Assembly: GCA_021773435.1 (NCBI GenBank)
Contig: JAJFKC010000022.1
Span: forward strand, 1-64,000
Direction of reading: 5' to 3'
From: Porticoccaceae bacterium
GTDB taxonomy: Bacteria; Pseudomonadota; Gammaproteobacteria; Pseudomonadales; Porticoccaceae
DNA: 64,000 bases
Shown: positions 52,055 to 62,134 of the stretch, in pieces
How positions within the stretch are numbered: position 1 is the first letter of the stretch
Layout: each line of letters starts with the position of its first letter
Position numbers and translations under genes: made by a program
Notes under the pieces: model-generated
Databases searched by the model: none
Told to the model about the DNA's origin: nothing
The model's input: only the letters and a program-made list of their open reading frames with translations

Positions 52055-54021
52055 GGCTGTTTCTCCACTATCAAATCTCCATTGGAGGACACCTCGAAAG
52101 ACCAGTTGGGTCGAATCAGGCAGGTCAGGTAATCATCTCGAAATAAGGCCGGGCCACTGCCCGCTTCACCCGGCTGCGCAGCCTTTAAGGAATAAACCGG
52201 CAGCATCATCTCCTCACCACCCAGGTTAATCGTTGCTTTGCCGGTAGCTTTGGCTGGTTTGCTATCAATTTTAGCGCCCCGCGTAAGGTTTAAGTGTTGC
52301 AGAGTATGTGTTGCGGTGAGCTGCAATGCGGCATCATCCAGGCTCTTAGCTATATCTAAAAAGCCATCAGTATCGCCCGCTGCGCCCGGCTGATACGCCT
52401 GCGAATTCAGGCGACCCTTATTGGCACCACTGACGACTATTTCTTCATTCCAGTCGCCTGCTTCCATACCCTCGCCATACATGTCCCGCTGAGCACGCAG
52501 GCGCATCTCGGTAATCACAACGTCTACGCCCCGTGCAGCAACTTCAGCCATCGGCACCCGGTAATGATGGGAAAGATCACTAAAGCCAATACCGTAGGCA
52601 CTAAATACCGATGAATAGGCCGGGATAATCAACCGCTTGAAACCACCGGCTTCCGCAATGCCATTGGCATTCATGGGGCCACCTCCGCCAAAGGCCAGCA
52701 TATCGGTTTTGTCGTTATCCAGAGGCCGCGTATCAAGCTTTCTGGAATCGATGATATTCTTCATGTGATCGGCAATTTGCTGCTCATATGCGCCAATCAT
52801 TTGATCAACAGCCACTTCGACGGACACACTGAGTGGCTCCGCAATTTCCTGCTTAATCACACTTTCGGCCAGTGATTTATCCAGATTTATTTCGCCGCCT
52901 AAATAATTGCCAGGATCAATAACCCCGGCTAGTAACAGCGCATCAGTAATTGTCGCAACGGTGCCACCACGACCAAAGCAGGCAGGGCCAGGGGCGGCGC
53001 CAACGCTCTCTGGCCCGATCAAAATCTCGCCGTTTTCGACACGGATAATCGAGCTGCCGCCATAACCAATACTGACGATATCGCCCATAGCGAGGGAGCT
53101 GGGTATTTCTTCATCGCCAATCATCCCATGGGCTAATTCTGTCGGCGTACCGTCTATCACCATAGAAATATCTGTGGTGGTGCCGCCGATATCCATCGTC
53201 ACCATGGTGCCAGCGTTATACAAACCGGCGTAAGCCACGGCGCCTTCCATGCCGCCCCGAGGTCCGGAGCCATAGGTTTTGATAGCCGTGGTCTTCGCCA
53301 CCCGCGCCGAGTCACCATCGTTGCGATAAATCAGCATGGGGCTGGCCAGGTGGTTTTGCTTGGTGATGCGCTCGGCACCGTAAAGGAAGTGTTCCATGCC
53401 TGGATGTAAATATGAGTTCACCACCGCGGACAAGAGACGGCGACCATGATCCTCATCCCGCACCAACTCGTGGGAAAACAATACCGGGATGGCGCCCAGT
53501 AAATGTCGGGGGTAGCGCTCCAGCACCACATCTTTAACCAAGGCCTCTTCTTCCGGCGACGGCAGAGCAACGACAATGCGGGACACGCCGTGGGATATCA
53601 GCGTGGTAAAACCTGCCATCAGCGCGACTTCATCGACATCGCCTGCTTTAATGTTCAGCGCGACCGGAACACCGGGCACCATGGACTGCCACAGGCCACT
53701 CTTTCCGAGTGTATCGGCAGCGCCATAAAGCAATTGCTCCTGACCCTGAGCCACCATGACCCCGACCGGGGAGCCTTTGTGCTCAACCACGGCATTGGTG
53801 CCAGATGTAGTCGAGTAACGCAGGTGATCGGTTTCGCCCAGTAATTGGGCCAGGTTTTCAGAGCCATAAAGCTCCTGCGACAAGCGGGTTAAGGAATCCA
53901 CAAAGCACTGGCTAAGATCGTGGGGTGTGGTTGGCGATTTGATATGCGCCACGCGCTCGCCGTCGGTGGCAAAGGCATCGGTAAACGAGCCGCCGTTATC
54001 AATATTAACTAATAAACCCAT
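52051..54021 (-). CDS. Hydantoinase/oxoprolinase family protein (second HyuA-type subunit)
   Basis: VNIDNGGSFTDAFATDG, TMDIGGTTTDISMV, GPESVGAAPGPACFGRGGTVATITDALLLAGVI. Confidence 0.92.
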   Translation of the reverse strand: MGLLVNIDNGGSFTDAFATDGERVAHIKSPTTPHDLSQCFVDSLTRLSQELYGSENLAQLLGETDHLRYSTTSGTNAVVEHKGSPVGVMVAQGQEQLLYGAADTLGKSGLWQSMVPGVPVALNIKAGDVDEVALMAGFTTLISHGVSRIVVALPSPEEEALVKDVVLERYPRHLLGAIPVLFSHELVRDEDHGRRLLSAVVNSYLHPGMEHFLYGAERITKQNHLASPMLIYRNDGDSARVAKTTAIKTYGSGPRGGMEGAVAYAGLYNAGTMVTMDIGGTTTDISMVIDGTPTELAHGMIGDEEIPSSLAMGDIVSIGYGGSSIIRVENGEILIGPESVGAAPGPACFGRGGTVATITDALLLAGVIDPGNYLGGEINLDKSLAESVIKQEIAEPLSVSVEVAVDQMIGAYEQQIADHMKNIIDSRKLDTRPLDNDKTDMLAFGGGGPMNANGIAEAGGFKRLIIPAYSSVFSAYGIGFSDLSHHYRVPMAEVAARGVDVVITEMRLRAQRDMYGEGMEAGDWNEEIVVSGANKGRLNSQAYQPGAAGDTDGFLDIAKSLDDAALQLTATHTLQHLNLTRGAKIDSKPAKATGKATINLGGEEMMLPVYSLKAAQPGEAGSGPALFRDDYLTCLIRPNWSFEVSSNGDLIVEKQP

Positions 54022-54274
54022 GTAGTGTTTCCCGCTGCAGTGTATCGGTTAGATTATTGGAGTTTTATATGGCACTCACCTATGCGCTGACAGAGGCCGA
54101 GGGAGAGGCATTTATTCTTCGAGTGAGCGTGCGCGCCGGAGCGCCATAAAAATATAGTCCGGGTTCGATGTCAACCCGCCCAGATCAACCCGGTTTGAGG
54201 TGTAAATCCCCACGCTCAAAAGTGGTCGCCTGAGTAGGTCGATCTGAACACCTAATACCGGGCTAAGCCGCTGG

Positions 54275-55669
54275 CTAAAACTCAAGGTGACCATAAAGAT
54301 CATAGTCATCAGCATCACCGATGCACACCTGAACGACGTCGCCACATTGTACCTGTTGAAGATTTTCCGTCATTCTCGATAAGTCGCCTGATAGATCAAT
54401 GAAGACATTACCATCGATTTCCGGGGCGTCTCCCTGACTCCGGGCCACGGCGCCATGTTCTTCTTCGTCGATACATACCTCATCAACAATCACCTCCAGG
54501 GTTCGACCGACTTTACTCTGCAGGCGCGTAGCGCTAATTAGCTGCTGAGTTTCCATCAAGCGCTCCCAACGTTCTTGCTTAAGCGCTTCGGGCACTGCAT
54601 TTGGCAAAGCATTAGCGCGGGCACCCTCAACGGTTTCGTATTTAAAGCAGCCGACACGATCTAGCTGTGCTTCTTTTAACCAATCAAGCAGATGCTCAAA
54701 ATCAGCATCGGTTTCGCCGGGGAAGCCGGCAATAAAGGTACTGCGCAGGGTGAGGTCAGGGCATGTCCGTCGCCAGGCATGAATTCGATCCAGGGTCTTT
54801 TCCTGATGGGCCGGGCGTTTCATGGCTTTGAGCACGGTCGGGCTGGAATGCTGAAAAGGAATATCGAGATAAGGTAGTATCTTGCCCTCGGCCATCAACG
54901 GGATAACGTTATCGACATGGGGATAGGGGTATACGTAATGCAAGCGCACCCAGACCCCCAGCTCGCCCAGGGTTTCGCAAAGATCCAGCATGCGGGATTT
55001 CACCGGCCTGCCCTGCCAGAAGCCGGTGCGGTATTTTATATCGACACCATAGGCGCTGGTATCCTGGGAAATCACCAGTAGCTCTTTTACACCACTCTTT
55101 ACCAGCCGCTCGGCTTCATCTAACACGTCGCCCACCGGACGACTAACCAGCTTGCCGCGCAAATCGGGAATAATGCAAAAGGTGCAAGCGTGATTGCAGC
55201 CCTCAGATATTTTCAGGTAGGCGTAATGCCGCGGCGTTAACTTAACACCCTGGGGCGGCACCAAATCGGTATGGGGGTTATGCTCAAGTTTGTGCTCAGG
55301 CAAAGGCGGCACATGCTGATGAACCGCACTGACCACCGCCTCATACTGGTGCGGCCCACTCACCGCCAACACATCGGGATGAACATCGAGAATCGCCTGC
55401 TCATCACCACCCATACAACCAGTGACGATCACCCGGCCATTCTCAGCCATGGCTTCACCAATGGCATCAAGGGATTCCTGTTTGGCACTATCGAGAAATC
55501 CGCAAGTGTTGACCACCACTACCTCAGCATCGGTATAGCTTGGCGACACCTCGTAGCCATCCAGCTTTAACTGGGTGAGGATGCGTTCAGAATCGACCAG
55601 GGCTTTAGGACAACCGAGGCTGACAAAACCGACTTTGGGTGCTGGCATAGGGATTCCTACAAATTTCAA
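54275..55669 (-). CDS. rimO: Ribosomal protein S12 methylthiotransferase RimO
   Basis: [44 protein letters not shown] radical-SAM motif, TRAM domain. Confidence 0.97.
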   Translation of the reverse strand: MKFVGIPMPAPKVGFVSLGCPKALVDSERILTQLKLDGYEVSPSYTDAEVVVVNTCGFLDSAKQESLDAIGEAMAENGRVIVTGCMGGDEQAILDVHPDVLAVSGPHQYEAVVSAVHQHVPPLPEHKLEHNPHTDLVPPQGVKLTPRHYAYLKISEGCNHACTFCIIPDLRGKLVSRPVGDVLDEAERLVKSGVKELLVISQDTSAYGVDIKYRTGFWQGRPVKSRMLDLCETLGELGVWVRLHYVYPYPHVDNVIPLMAEGKILPYLDIPFQHSSPTVLKAMKRPAHQEKTLDRIHAWRRTCPDLTLRSTFIAGFPGETDADFEHLLDWLKEAQLDRVGCFKYETVEGARANALPNAVPEALKQERWERLMETQQLISATRLQSKVGRTLEVIVDEVCIDEEEHGAVARSQGDAPEIDGNVFIDLSGDLSRMTENLQQVQCGDVVQVCIGDADDYDLYGHLEF

Positions 55670-55681
55670 CGCGAGTGTGGC

Positions 55682-56110
55682 TTAACTGTCATCAGACACC
55701 ACCTGTACCAGCACCCAGGGTCTAACCACCACTGACCAAACTGCTGCATTGGTCTCCAGCCACTCGATGGCCTGTTCGTCAGTGACCGAACCAAGCAGTC
55801 TGTCGGTTTGCCAGCTTTTGATTTGCTCGGCGCTGTCGGCGCTGATTTGGTAGGCGGCCTCAACCAGGTCTAGCTCGGGAGCGACGAACATTGCGCTGCC
55901 ATTGGCAAAAAACCGTTGCAGATCACGCCAGGCAATTTTTGCCGTCTCAGACACTAGCTTGGCCCGCGCCAGTGCTTCGGGAGACAAGGTTTCGGGCGCT
56001 TCGTTTGAACCGAGGTCTGAGTTAGGCTTTGCTTCTGGTTTATCGATTTTGCTTATCTCGCCTATTTGCTTATCGCGCCTATTATTGTTTATGACGCCTA
56101 TGTTAGTCAT
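55682..56110 (-). CDS. DUF2288-like protein
   Basis: ETAKIAWRDLQRFFANGSAMFVAPELDLVEAAYQISADSAEQIKSWQ...WSVVVRPWVLVQ; N-terminal ~35 aa low complexity. Confidence 0.8.
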   Translation of the reverse strand: MTNIGVINNNRRDKQIGEISKIDKPEAKPNSDLGSNEAPETLSPEALARAKLVSETAKIAWRDLQRFFANGSAMFVAPELDLVEAAYQISADSAEQIKSWQTDRLLGSVTDEQAIEWLETNAAVWSVVVRPWVLVQVVSDDS

Positions 56111-56179
56111 CTCGCCTGATAGCTGACCCGGCTTAACACGCAGGTTGTTTCACGATTAATCGCTTGCCCTGGTTTCTAA

Positions 56180-56446
56180 TTACAATCCACACAGGGCTAA
56201 CTTTTCCTGCCGCGACAGACTTTTTATAGCTGCTTCGCGGCGACTTGCTCTGCTTCTATCTTTGCTGGGCTCGCTGTAGACGATCTTTTGCGGTTGTCGG
56301 CCGCCATGAAAATACTTGGCACCTTTGCCCGCCTTACCCTCCTTATGTTCTGCAAAGCGACGTTCCAGATCGGTGGTAATACCAGTGTAGAGCGAGCCGT
56401 CGCTGGCCAGAATAATATAGACCGTCCAGGGCATGGCGCAGGACAT
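56180..56446 (-). CDS. GIY-YIG nuclease family protein
   Basis: WTVYIILASDGSLYTGITTDLERRFAEHKEGKAGKGAKYFHGGRQPQKIVYSE; start moved to MSCAMPW, after slyD stop. Confidence 0.93.
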   Translation of the reverse strand: MSCAMPWTVYIILASDGSLYTGITTDLERRFAEHKEGKAGKGAKYFHGGRQPQKIVYSEPSKDRSRASRREAAIKSLSRQEKLALCGL

Positions 56447-56462
56447 CGCGGTTTTATCGCAC

Positions 56463-56948
56463 CTAGTGTTGGTGACCGCCAGGGCCATGAGCATGGCCAT
56501 GACTAAGCTCCTCAGCGCTTGCTTCACGGACGTCCTGCACGTCGATATCAAAAATCAAATCCATACCGGCAAACGGATGATTGGTATCTATATCAACGCT
56601 GTATCGACCAACTTTCACCACGGTTACCTGACGAGGGCCATCTTTACCCTGCACCACGACGATTGAACCGGGTTCGGGTTTTTTCTTGGCGCGCAGGTGT
56701 TTCAGTGGCACCCGTTGCACACTGTCCGGGTGATTCGGCCCATAAGGTTGGCTCAATTTGGCGCTCACCTGGGCACCGGTGCTTAACCCGGCCAGCTCCT
56801 TTTCCAGAGCGGGCAACATACCCCCGTGACCATGCATATAAGTCGTTGGCTCACCACCCTGCGAATCTTCCAGCACTTTGCCAGCAATATCTTTCAGTAC
56901 GTAAGAAAACTGTACGACACAGTCTTTTTTGATTTCCATAATATTCAC
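56463..56948 (-). CDS. slyD: FKBP-type peptidyl-prolyl isomerase SlyD
   Basis: VVQFSYVLKDIAGKVLEDS, YMHGHGGMLPALEKELAG, His-rich tail HGHAHGPGGHQH. Confidence 0.93.
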   Translation of the reverse strand: MNIMEIKKDCVVQFSYVLKDIAGKVLEDSQGGEPTTYMHGHGGMLPALEKELAGLSTGAQVSAKLSQPYGPNHPDSVQRVPLKHLRAKKKPEPGSIVVVQGKDGPRQVTVVKVGRYSVDIDTNHPFAGMDLIFDIDVQDVREASAEELSHGHAHGPGGHQH

Positions 56949-57141
56949 CTAAACTCGGCACCCATATTACCTGGCACCCAAATCAGAGCACCTGAAGGAC
57001 ACCACTTATGACGCGAGCCGCGCAGTATCTTTAAAGATCGAGGCATTGGCAAGACGAAATGGGGTTTTCGCTGATAGATACTCTGGAATGTAGTGGTGGC
57101 TTGCCAATTATTCTGCTGGCACTTATTCCACCAGGACTGAT

Positions 57142-57690
57142 TTAAGTCAACGGTCTCAGCTCGCTATGGCAACGGCGACATTTATACACCGCTTTGCCCC
57201 GCTTCACTTTGTTGTGTCGGCGAATTCCCAGGGGATGCTCACCACAGGCGCAGTGATACATAACGGTACGGTGCTGTCGCTGGGGCACACCATCAAGGCT
57301 ATGCTGAAAAGTACGGCTGGCATCTGCGCCCAGGCGCGCCATAATGTCTTGCCACTCGCCACCATGGGGTTTGATATTGGTGAGGCCATACAGACAGTCC
57401 GCCACGTAATGCCCAACTTCGTGGGCCACGGTCGAACACAGGTGCTCATCGAAATGCAGGGCAAAGATATAGGGGTTATAACGAATCCAGCGTTCGCTAC
57501 CGCTTACCTTGTACATACCACTCGCACGACCGGATAAATCGAAACGAACGGGAATACAGTCAAATTTACGCTCGAACAGACTTGCTGCCAGCGCCATGTA
57601 TCGCTCGGTTTCTGCGACCACAAGCGACTGCTGCTCGATGTCAATTGGGCTGACGCAATGAGCAATGGTCGATGAGCTAGTCAGTGACAT
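57142..57690 (-). CDS. SprT-family zinc metalloprotease-like protein
   Basis: HEVGHYVADCLYG, C-terminal zinc ribbon YHCACGEHPLGIRRHNKVKRGKAVYKCRRCHSEL. Confidence 0.92.
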   Translation of the reverse strand: MSLTSSSTIAHCVSPIDIEQQSLVVAETERYMALAASLFERKFDCIPVRFDLSGRASGMYKVSGSERWIRYNPYIFALHFDEHLCSTVAHEVGHYVADCLYGLTNIKPHGGEWQDIMARLGADASRTFQHSLDGVPQRQHRTVMYHCACGEHPLGIRRHNKVKRGKAVYKCRRCHSELRPLT

Positions 57691-57849
57691 CTATAAAACC
57701 TTGCTTGATGATTATTTTTTCGGTGATGTATGGCACCAACTGATCTCAAAAAGCCAATCTCTCACTATAGCTCTCACGATAATATGGAACGATGATCAAG
57801 CTCGCCCGGTGACGGCTATAATAACCTGTCCTCACAATCAACGGTTGCC

Positions 57850-58698
57850 ATGCTTTTTGATCTACACAGCCACTCGACCTATTCCGATGGCGCGCTAACA
57901 CCGACCGAGCTTATCCAACGCGCAGAGCTGGCCGGTGTCGATGTGCTCGCCATTACCGATCACGACACAGTCGCAGGCATTACGGAAATTATTACCGATC
58001 TGGATGCCAAACCTGACACCACACTCCAGCTATTACCTGGCGTTGAGCTATCGAGCCAATGGCATGGCACTGGTGCACATGGTATGGGCGTGCATATTGT
58101 CGGGTTAAATGTTCAGTTGGATAGCAGCGAGCTGCAAGACGCTCTAACTCGCCAGCAGCAAGCCCGTTATGATCGCGCCGCAATTATCGCGGACAGACTA
58201 CGTAAAAAAGGCTTCCCAGATTTATTGCCTGCAGTGATTACCGCCGCCGGGCAAGGCACCATTGGTCGCCCCCACTTCGCCGAGCAGTTAGTTGCCATTG
58301 ACGCAGTTAAAAGCAGCGACGAAGCGTTTCGAAGATATTTGGGTGCTGGCAAAATCGGCGATATTAAAAATGTCTGGCAAGCGCTTGAAGACGTTGTTGG
58401 CTGGGTTCGAGATGCCGGCGGTACCGCGGTATTAGCGCATCCCGACAAGTATCACTTAACCCATACGAAACTCAGGGCACTAGTCGGTGATTTTAAAGCT
58501 GCGGGCGGTGAGGCTATCGAAGTGGTCTCCGGGCATCAAATCGCCTATAAAACCAAAAACCTGTCTGACCTGTGCGAACTGAATAATTTGCATGCCTCGT
58601 GCGGATCAGATTTCCATAAGCCGGGGCAACATTGGGCGGAAGTGGGCAAGCACTCTACCCTGCCTGATTCATGCAGGCCGGTTTGGGATCTTTGGTAG
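57850..58698 (+). CDS. PHP domain protein (RNase AM/YciV-TrpH family)
   Basis: MLFDLHSHSTYSDGALTPTELIQRAELAGVDVLAITDHDTV, GSDFHKPGQHW. Confidence 0.93.
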   Translation: MLFDLHSHSTYSDGALTPTELIQRAELAGVDVLAITDHDTVAGITEIITDLDAKPDTTLQLLPGVELSSQWHGTGAHGMGVHIVGLNVQLDSSELQDALTRQQQARYDRAAIIADRLRKKGFPDLLPAVITAAGQGTIGRPHFAEQLVAIDAVKSSDEAFRRYLGAGKIGDIKNVWQALEDVVGWVRDAGGTAVLAHPDKYHLTHTKLRALVGDFKAAGGEAIEVVSGHQIAYKTKNLSDLCELNNLHASCGSDFHKPGQHWAEVGKHSTLPDSCRPVWDLW

Positions 58699-58703
58699 GC
58701 CCT

Positions 58704-58766
58704 GGGGTAGGTAGGTCCTGAGATAGCTAGATCCTGAGATGGATCTGAGGTAGGTAGGTCCTGAGG
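58704..58766. repeat. Imperfect ~16-bp tandem repeat
   Basis: GGTAGGTAGGTCCTGAG / ATAGCTAGATCCTGAG / ATGGATCTGAG / GTAGGTAGGTCCTGAG. Confidence 0.85.
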
Positions 58767-58795
58767 TAAAACCGATAAATATATTCGGCAAGTTA

Positions 58796-61700
58796 TTATG
58801 GTACCGCCACCACCACCCGCAATGCATCCATTTTCAGTTCAGCACCACCTAAGTAATCTTGCACCGCTTCAAGCGTGTCACGGGTATAGGCGATTTCTTC
58901 AGCACGAATATTTGGATTAACTTTTGCCAATGCTTCCAGGCGTTGTATTTCTGCACCTAATTCTACCTCGGCCTGGCGCTGTGCGGCTTCCACAATCCCG
59001 GCCTGCATGGGCGCGACTATGGCGTCGGCACGTTCTGCCAAGGTGCTGACCTGGGGACGGATATGGCGGGCCATTTCGCTGGCGACATTCTTTTTGACCG
59101 GCTTGCACAACGACACCAGGTGTTCATCGCTTAGTGTGGCACTGAAATCCTGGCCTTTTTCATCAACCACGACGCGCACCAGCGATTGCGAAATATAACG
59201 TTGCACCTGCATATACCTCGGGGCAAGACAGCGAAGGGTAAACACCGCTTCCAGCAGTAGGGTGCCCGGCTTAAGCGGCGGCAGTTTGATGGTGCAAATG
59301 GTTGTGCTGCCAAAATCGCCATCGGCAATGCTGTCGATCAGGCCCACAACCAGTGGATGCTCCCAGGTGAAATAGTGCATATCCTCGCGGCTCAGCGCGC
59401 GGGTACGGGAATAGGTAGCGGTGAGACCACCTTCAGGCAAACCGGTAATAGCATGACTGATCATATGATCGCTGGGTTCAACAATAATTGCTTCTGTGCT
59501 GTGGTAATGCTGTTCAACACCAAATTCATCGAAGGCGCGATCAAGATATTCGGCCAGCTCATTACCCTGCCCCATCAACGATATTTCACTAATTACTTCT
59601 TCGGCCCGATCGACATTGCACGAATTCATTTCTAACAAACGGTCGCGACCCTGTTGCAGATCGGCCAGGGCCTGAGTCGTCAGCGCATCGGTTTCCACCA
59701 GCAGGTCGATGAGGGTGTTATCAGCATTACCTTGCCGCAAAGCTTGATGCAGTTGCTCGACCACTTGCTTATAAATGGCGGGGCCAACCGGGCACACCCG
59801 CTCAAAAGCATTAAGTCCCTCGTGATACCAGCGCAGCATGACTTCCTGGGCGCTGCATGTGCGGCCGTTTACCTGGCCGGTTTCCTGACCGTTTGCATAG
59901 TTAACTGTATGAAAAGGCACATGGATATTGACATCTCTGGTCTGACCGATACGGTCCAGCCGCCCGATGCGTTGTTCCAGCAAATCGGGATTCAGCGGCA
60001 GATCAAATAAAATCAGGTGCTGAGAGAACTGGAAGTTCCTGCCTTCACTACCAATCTCTGAACAGATCAGCACCTGCGCCGGATCGTCTTCATCGGCGAA
60101 ATAGGCGGCTGCACGATCTCTTTCCAGCAGACTCATGCCCTCGTGGAAGACCGCACTACGCACCCCTTCACGAAGCCGAATATGCTCCTCTAATGTTCGT
60201 GCCGTGTTGGCGTTGGCGCAAATCACCAGCGCCTTGTCCTGCCGGTGTTCGGCTAACCAGCTAACCAGCCACGCCACCCGAGGATCTTCACTTAGCCAGG
60301 ACTCACCGAGTAACTGCTCTGGCTGCAATAGCGTTATCAGGTCATCGCAACCTTGCATAGCAGTTTCAAGGCGAGCCGGCTGAAGCAATGCATATTGATG
60401 GAGGATACGCTGCGGAAAGCCCGCGACAGCATCTCGGGTATTGCGAAACAACACCCGACCGGTGCCGTGACGATCTAACAAGCGCTGCACCAGATCGGCA
60501 GTCAGGTCTTTGAGTCTCGATATGTTTTCCTGCTCGTCAGCTAAAGCAGATGGCAATACGGCTGCCAACTCGCCCCCCGCTATATCGCCTAGATAACGCT
60601 TCACCTGTTCGATGAGCGCGCTGTGATCAGCTTGATTCTCCGCAAGGTCTTCGTCCAGCAAAGCTGTCACCACGCCGCTGACGGCCTGATAACTGCCCTC
60701 TTCGTCGATAAATTTTTCAAGATCGTAATAGCGATCGCTGTCGAGCAACCGAAGTCGGGCGAAATGCCCATCGACACCGAGTTGCTCCGGTGTCGCAGTC
60801 AACAACAATAAGCCTTCAATGCGCTGAGCCAGTGCTTCTATACAAGCGTAAGCAGGACTGACTTCGATCTCGCTCCACTGCAAATGGTGGGCTTCATCAA
60901 CTACCAACAAATCCCAGAATGCGGACTGCGCCTGAGCGGCGCGTTTGGGGTTGTCGACCAGGAAGGACAGGCTGCATAACACCAGCTGAGAGCTTTCAAA
61001 GGGATTATTATCAGCTTCATCCTCGGGGGAATCCCCGACTTCATCGACCTCGTCGATACCAAATTCATCCTTAATGTCTTTACCAAGACCTTCACCTAAG
61101 TCTTCACCCGGCTCCGGATCCAGGCCATCTTCATGGGCTTCGAGTTCGGCAAATTCATCTTCGAGATCGTCATCGTCTTCAGCCTCCAGATCGACACAAC
61201 GGGCTTCGTCGAGAATGGTAAAGCGCAAATTAAAGCGACGCAGCATTTCCACCAGCCATTGATGCACCAGGCTATCGGGCACTACAACCAACACCCGGCC
61301 GGCCCGACCACTGAGCAGCTGCTGGTGAAGAATCAAGCCGGCTTCAATGGTTTTGCCCAGGCCCACTTCGTCTGCCAATAAGACCCGTGGCGCGTGACGC
61401 TGCGCCACCTGGCTGGCGATATAAAGCTGATGGGGTAGTAGCTGTACACGCGGGCCTAACAAGCCATAAACCGACGACTGTCGAAGACGGTGTTGGTGCT
61501 TCAGTGTTTCATAACGCAGCCGATAACGATTCGGTTTATCGATCTGCCCCGCGAACAGGCGATCTTTGGGTTGGCTGAAATGGACAAAGCTATCCAGGTC
61601 GATTTCGTGGAGCACCACGTCTTCACCCTGATCATCCACCCCAAGATAAAACACGCAGCCATCATGGGTAAGTGTTTCAGCGATAGTAAAGCTGACGCCA

Positions 61701-62026
61701 TCGGCACTACTGACTCGATCACCCACCGGATAAACGACCCGGCCCAGTGGCGCGTTATCCGCCGCGTATACCCGCTGCTCAGCGGTGGCTGGAAAAGTTA
61801 GCTCGACTCGCCGACTGGCGACATCAACGACAATACCCAGACCGAGATCAGTTTCGGTATTACTGATCCAGCGCTGGCCCGCGACAAATTCGCTATCGGA
61901 CAACTTATTTTCAGACAAAAAGGGTACTCCCGGCTGCTTATTTGGCGATGCGCATTTTAGGGGTTTCGTCAGTAAGGTACCAATCAAATTCATTCGGCCT
62001 GTTAATCCGGCGACCTGATCCAGCAT
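58796..62026 (-). CDS. rapA: RNA polymerase-associated protein RapA (SWI2/SNF2 ATPase)
   Basis: AGQRWISNTETDLGLGIV, LADEVGLGKTIEAGLILHQ, DEAHHLQW, QRIGRLDRIGQTRDVNIHVPF; exact start uncertain. Confidence 0.96.
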   Translation of the reverse strand: MLDQVAGLTGRMNLIGTLLTKPLKCASPNKQPGVPFLSENKLSDSEFVAGQRWISNTETDLGLGIVVDVASRRVELTFPATAEQRVYAADNAPLGRVVYPVGDRVSSADGVSFTIAETLTHDGCVFYLGVDDQGEDVVLHEIDLDSFVHFSQPKDRLFAGQIDKPNRYRLRYETLKHQHRLRQSSVYGLLGPRVQLLPHQLYIASQVAQRHAPRVLLADEVGLGKTIEAGLILHQQLLSGRAGRVLVVVPDSLVHQWLVEMLRRFNLRFTILDEARCVDLEAEDDDDLEDEFAELEAHEDGLDPEPGEDLGEGLGKDIKDEFGIDEVDEVGDSPEDEADNNPFESSQLVLCSLSFLVDNPKRAAQAQSAFWDLLVVDEAHHLQWSEIEVSPAYACIEALAQRIEGLLLLTATPEQLGVDGHFARLRLLDSDRYYDLEKFIDEEGSYQAVSGVVTALLDEDLAENQADHSALIEQVKRYLGDIAGGELAAVLPSALADEQENISRLKDLTADLVQRLLDRHGTGRVLFRNTRDAVAGFPQRILHQYALLQPARLETAMQGCDDLITLLQPEQLLGESWLSEDPRVAWLVSWLAEHRQDKALVICANANTARTLEEHIRLREGVRSAVFHEGMSLLERDRAAAYFADEDDPAQVLICSEIGSEGRNFQFSQHLILFDLPLNPDLLEQRIGRLDRIGQTRDVNIHVPFHTVNYANGQETGQVNGRTCSAQEVMLRWYHEGLNAFERVCPVGPAIYKQVVEQLHQALRQGNADNTLIDLLVETDALTTQALADLQQGRDRLLEMNSCNVDRAEEVISEISLMGQGNELAEYLDRAFDEFGVEQHYHSTEAIIVEPSDHMISHAITGLPEGGLTATYSRTRALSREDMHYFTWEHPLVVGLIDSIADGDFGSTTICTIKLPPLKPGTLLLEAVFTLRCLAPRYMQVQRYISQSLVRVVVDEKGQDFSATLSDEHLVSLCKPVKKNVASEMARHIRPQVSTLAERADAIVAPMQAGIVEAAQRQAEVELGAEIQRLEALAKVNPNIRAEEIAYTRDTLEAVQDYLGGAELKMDALRVVVAVP

Positions 62027-62134
62027 TGGCCACCTTATGCCAGGAGACTTTTATTGCTTTAATGACAGGGCACGCGATCACTATGCCTTCAGAATAGGCC
62101 AACAACGCATCAACAGCCAAAACGGGCAAACACC

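Noticed and set aside
46318-54021. Calling the HyuA/HyuB cluster a hydantoinase or 5-oxoprolinase
   Set aside because: The zinc-knuckle gamma-type subunit plus two HyuA-type genes fit ketone carboxylases better, although substrate stays unproven.
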